From assembly GCA_947482805.1 (NCBI GenBank), contig CANKLK010000127.1, positions 1 to 6,049 of the forward strand: a stretch of DNA of 6,049 nucleotides. The letters are read 5' to 3'. The notes under the pieces were generated by a model. That model saw only the letters and a list, made by a program, of their open reading frames with translations, was not told the DNA's origin and ran no database searches. Origin of the DNA: Flavobacteriaceae bacterium. GTDB taxonomy: Bacteria > Bacteroidota > Bacteroidia > Flavobacteriales > Flavobacteriaceae. Of this stretch, positions 5,878-6,049 are shown one piece after another (positions within the stretch are counted from its first letter, which is position 1; each line of letters starts with the position of its first letter). Position numbers and translations under genes: made by a program.

Positions 5878-6049
5878 TTAAAAATTATCTTTCACTTTGT
5901 TAAATAGTTTTTCGAATATACTTTTTTCTTTGTAATCGTCATTTTCATCTTTGCTTCCGTAACCATACCCATATCCATAGTTGTAGCCATACCCATACCC
6001 ATAACTATAATTATATTTGTATTGATATCCATACACATATACTAAGCCC
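5878..6049 (-). CDS. C-terminal tail of a Wzc-type polysaccharide tyrosine autokinase (partial; 5' part beyond window)
   Basis: On the minus strand a frame is open from base 6048 to a TAA at 5880-5878, giving 56 residues. Residues 4 to 30 have tyrosine at every second position (14 in a row, mostly Gly-Tyr), and the DNA shows the matching 6-base periodicity (CCATAC/CCATAT units). The last 26 residues are charged (GSKDENDDYKEK...) and end in a short amphipathic stretch, KLFNKVKDNF. A tyrosine cluster at the C terminus is the hallmark of bacterial BY-kinases (Wzc/Ptk), inner-membrane proteins that control polymerisation and export of capsule or exopolysaccharide through autophosphorylation of that cluster. 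Bacteroidota members often have such Gly-Tyr runs. The kinase domain itself is outside the window, so the call rests on the tail and on the polysaccharide context. A different GY-rich surface protein is possible but less likely. The gene converges on the operon, with 209 bases between stop codons. Confidence 0.72.
   Translation of the reverse strand, partial: GLVYVYGYQYKYNYSYGYGYGYNYGYGYGYGSKDENDDYKEKSIFEKLFNKVKDNF

Overview
The window is a piece of a surface-polysaccharide (capsule, O-antigen or exopolysaccharide) biosynthesis locus, most likely from a flavobacterium-like member of the Bacteroidota. The reasons are: strongly AT-rich DNA; start codons without clear Shine-Dalgarno sequences; a TAnnTTTG-type -7 box upstream of one gene; and protein families typical of flavobacterial polysaccharide loci, including a tyrosine-rich Wzc-type kinase tail. 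The assignment is inferred from sequence style, not from a database search.

Layout. Bases 2-490 (+) are the 3' end of a polytopic membrane protein whose start lies before the window. It is followed by a cytoplasmic-type polysaccharide deacetylase (535-1497, +), a second full-length membrane protein of the same family as the first (1505-2602, +; candidate Wzy-like polymerase), and a family-4 glycosyltransferase (2599-3756, +, overlapping its neighbour by 4 bases). These four are tightly packed and look like one operon. A gap of 259 bases follows and holds a 154-base repeat with imperfect terminal inverted repeats. Next is a fused FemAB/GNAT-like plus NeuD/PglD-like acyltransferase gene (4016-5668, +), which has a possible promoter of its own. 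A second, about 84% identical, directly oriented copy of the repeat starts 2 bases after its stop. At the right edge, on the opposite strand and convergent with the operon, is the 3' end of a gene whose product ends in a strictly alternating Tyr-x tail, typical of Wzc-type tyrosine autokinases (5878-6049, -).

How the parts may work together (inference). The GT4 enzyme adds a sugar to the lipid-linked repeat unit at the cytoplasmic face. The deacetylase and the double-domain acyltransferase remove or add acyl groups on amino sugars. One or both membrane proteins may polymerise the repeat unit, and the Wzc-type kinase would control chain length and export. No initiating sugar-phosphate transferase, flippase or nucleotide-sugar enzyme is visible, so the locus must extend beyond the window.

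The least ordinary signal is the pair of 154-base repeats bracketing the fused acyltransferase gene. Nothing else resembles a defence system, CRISPR array, RNA gene or intact transposase.
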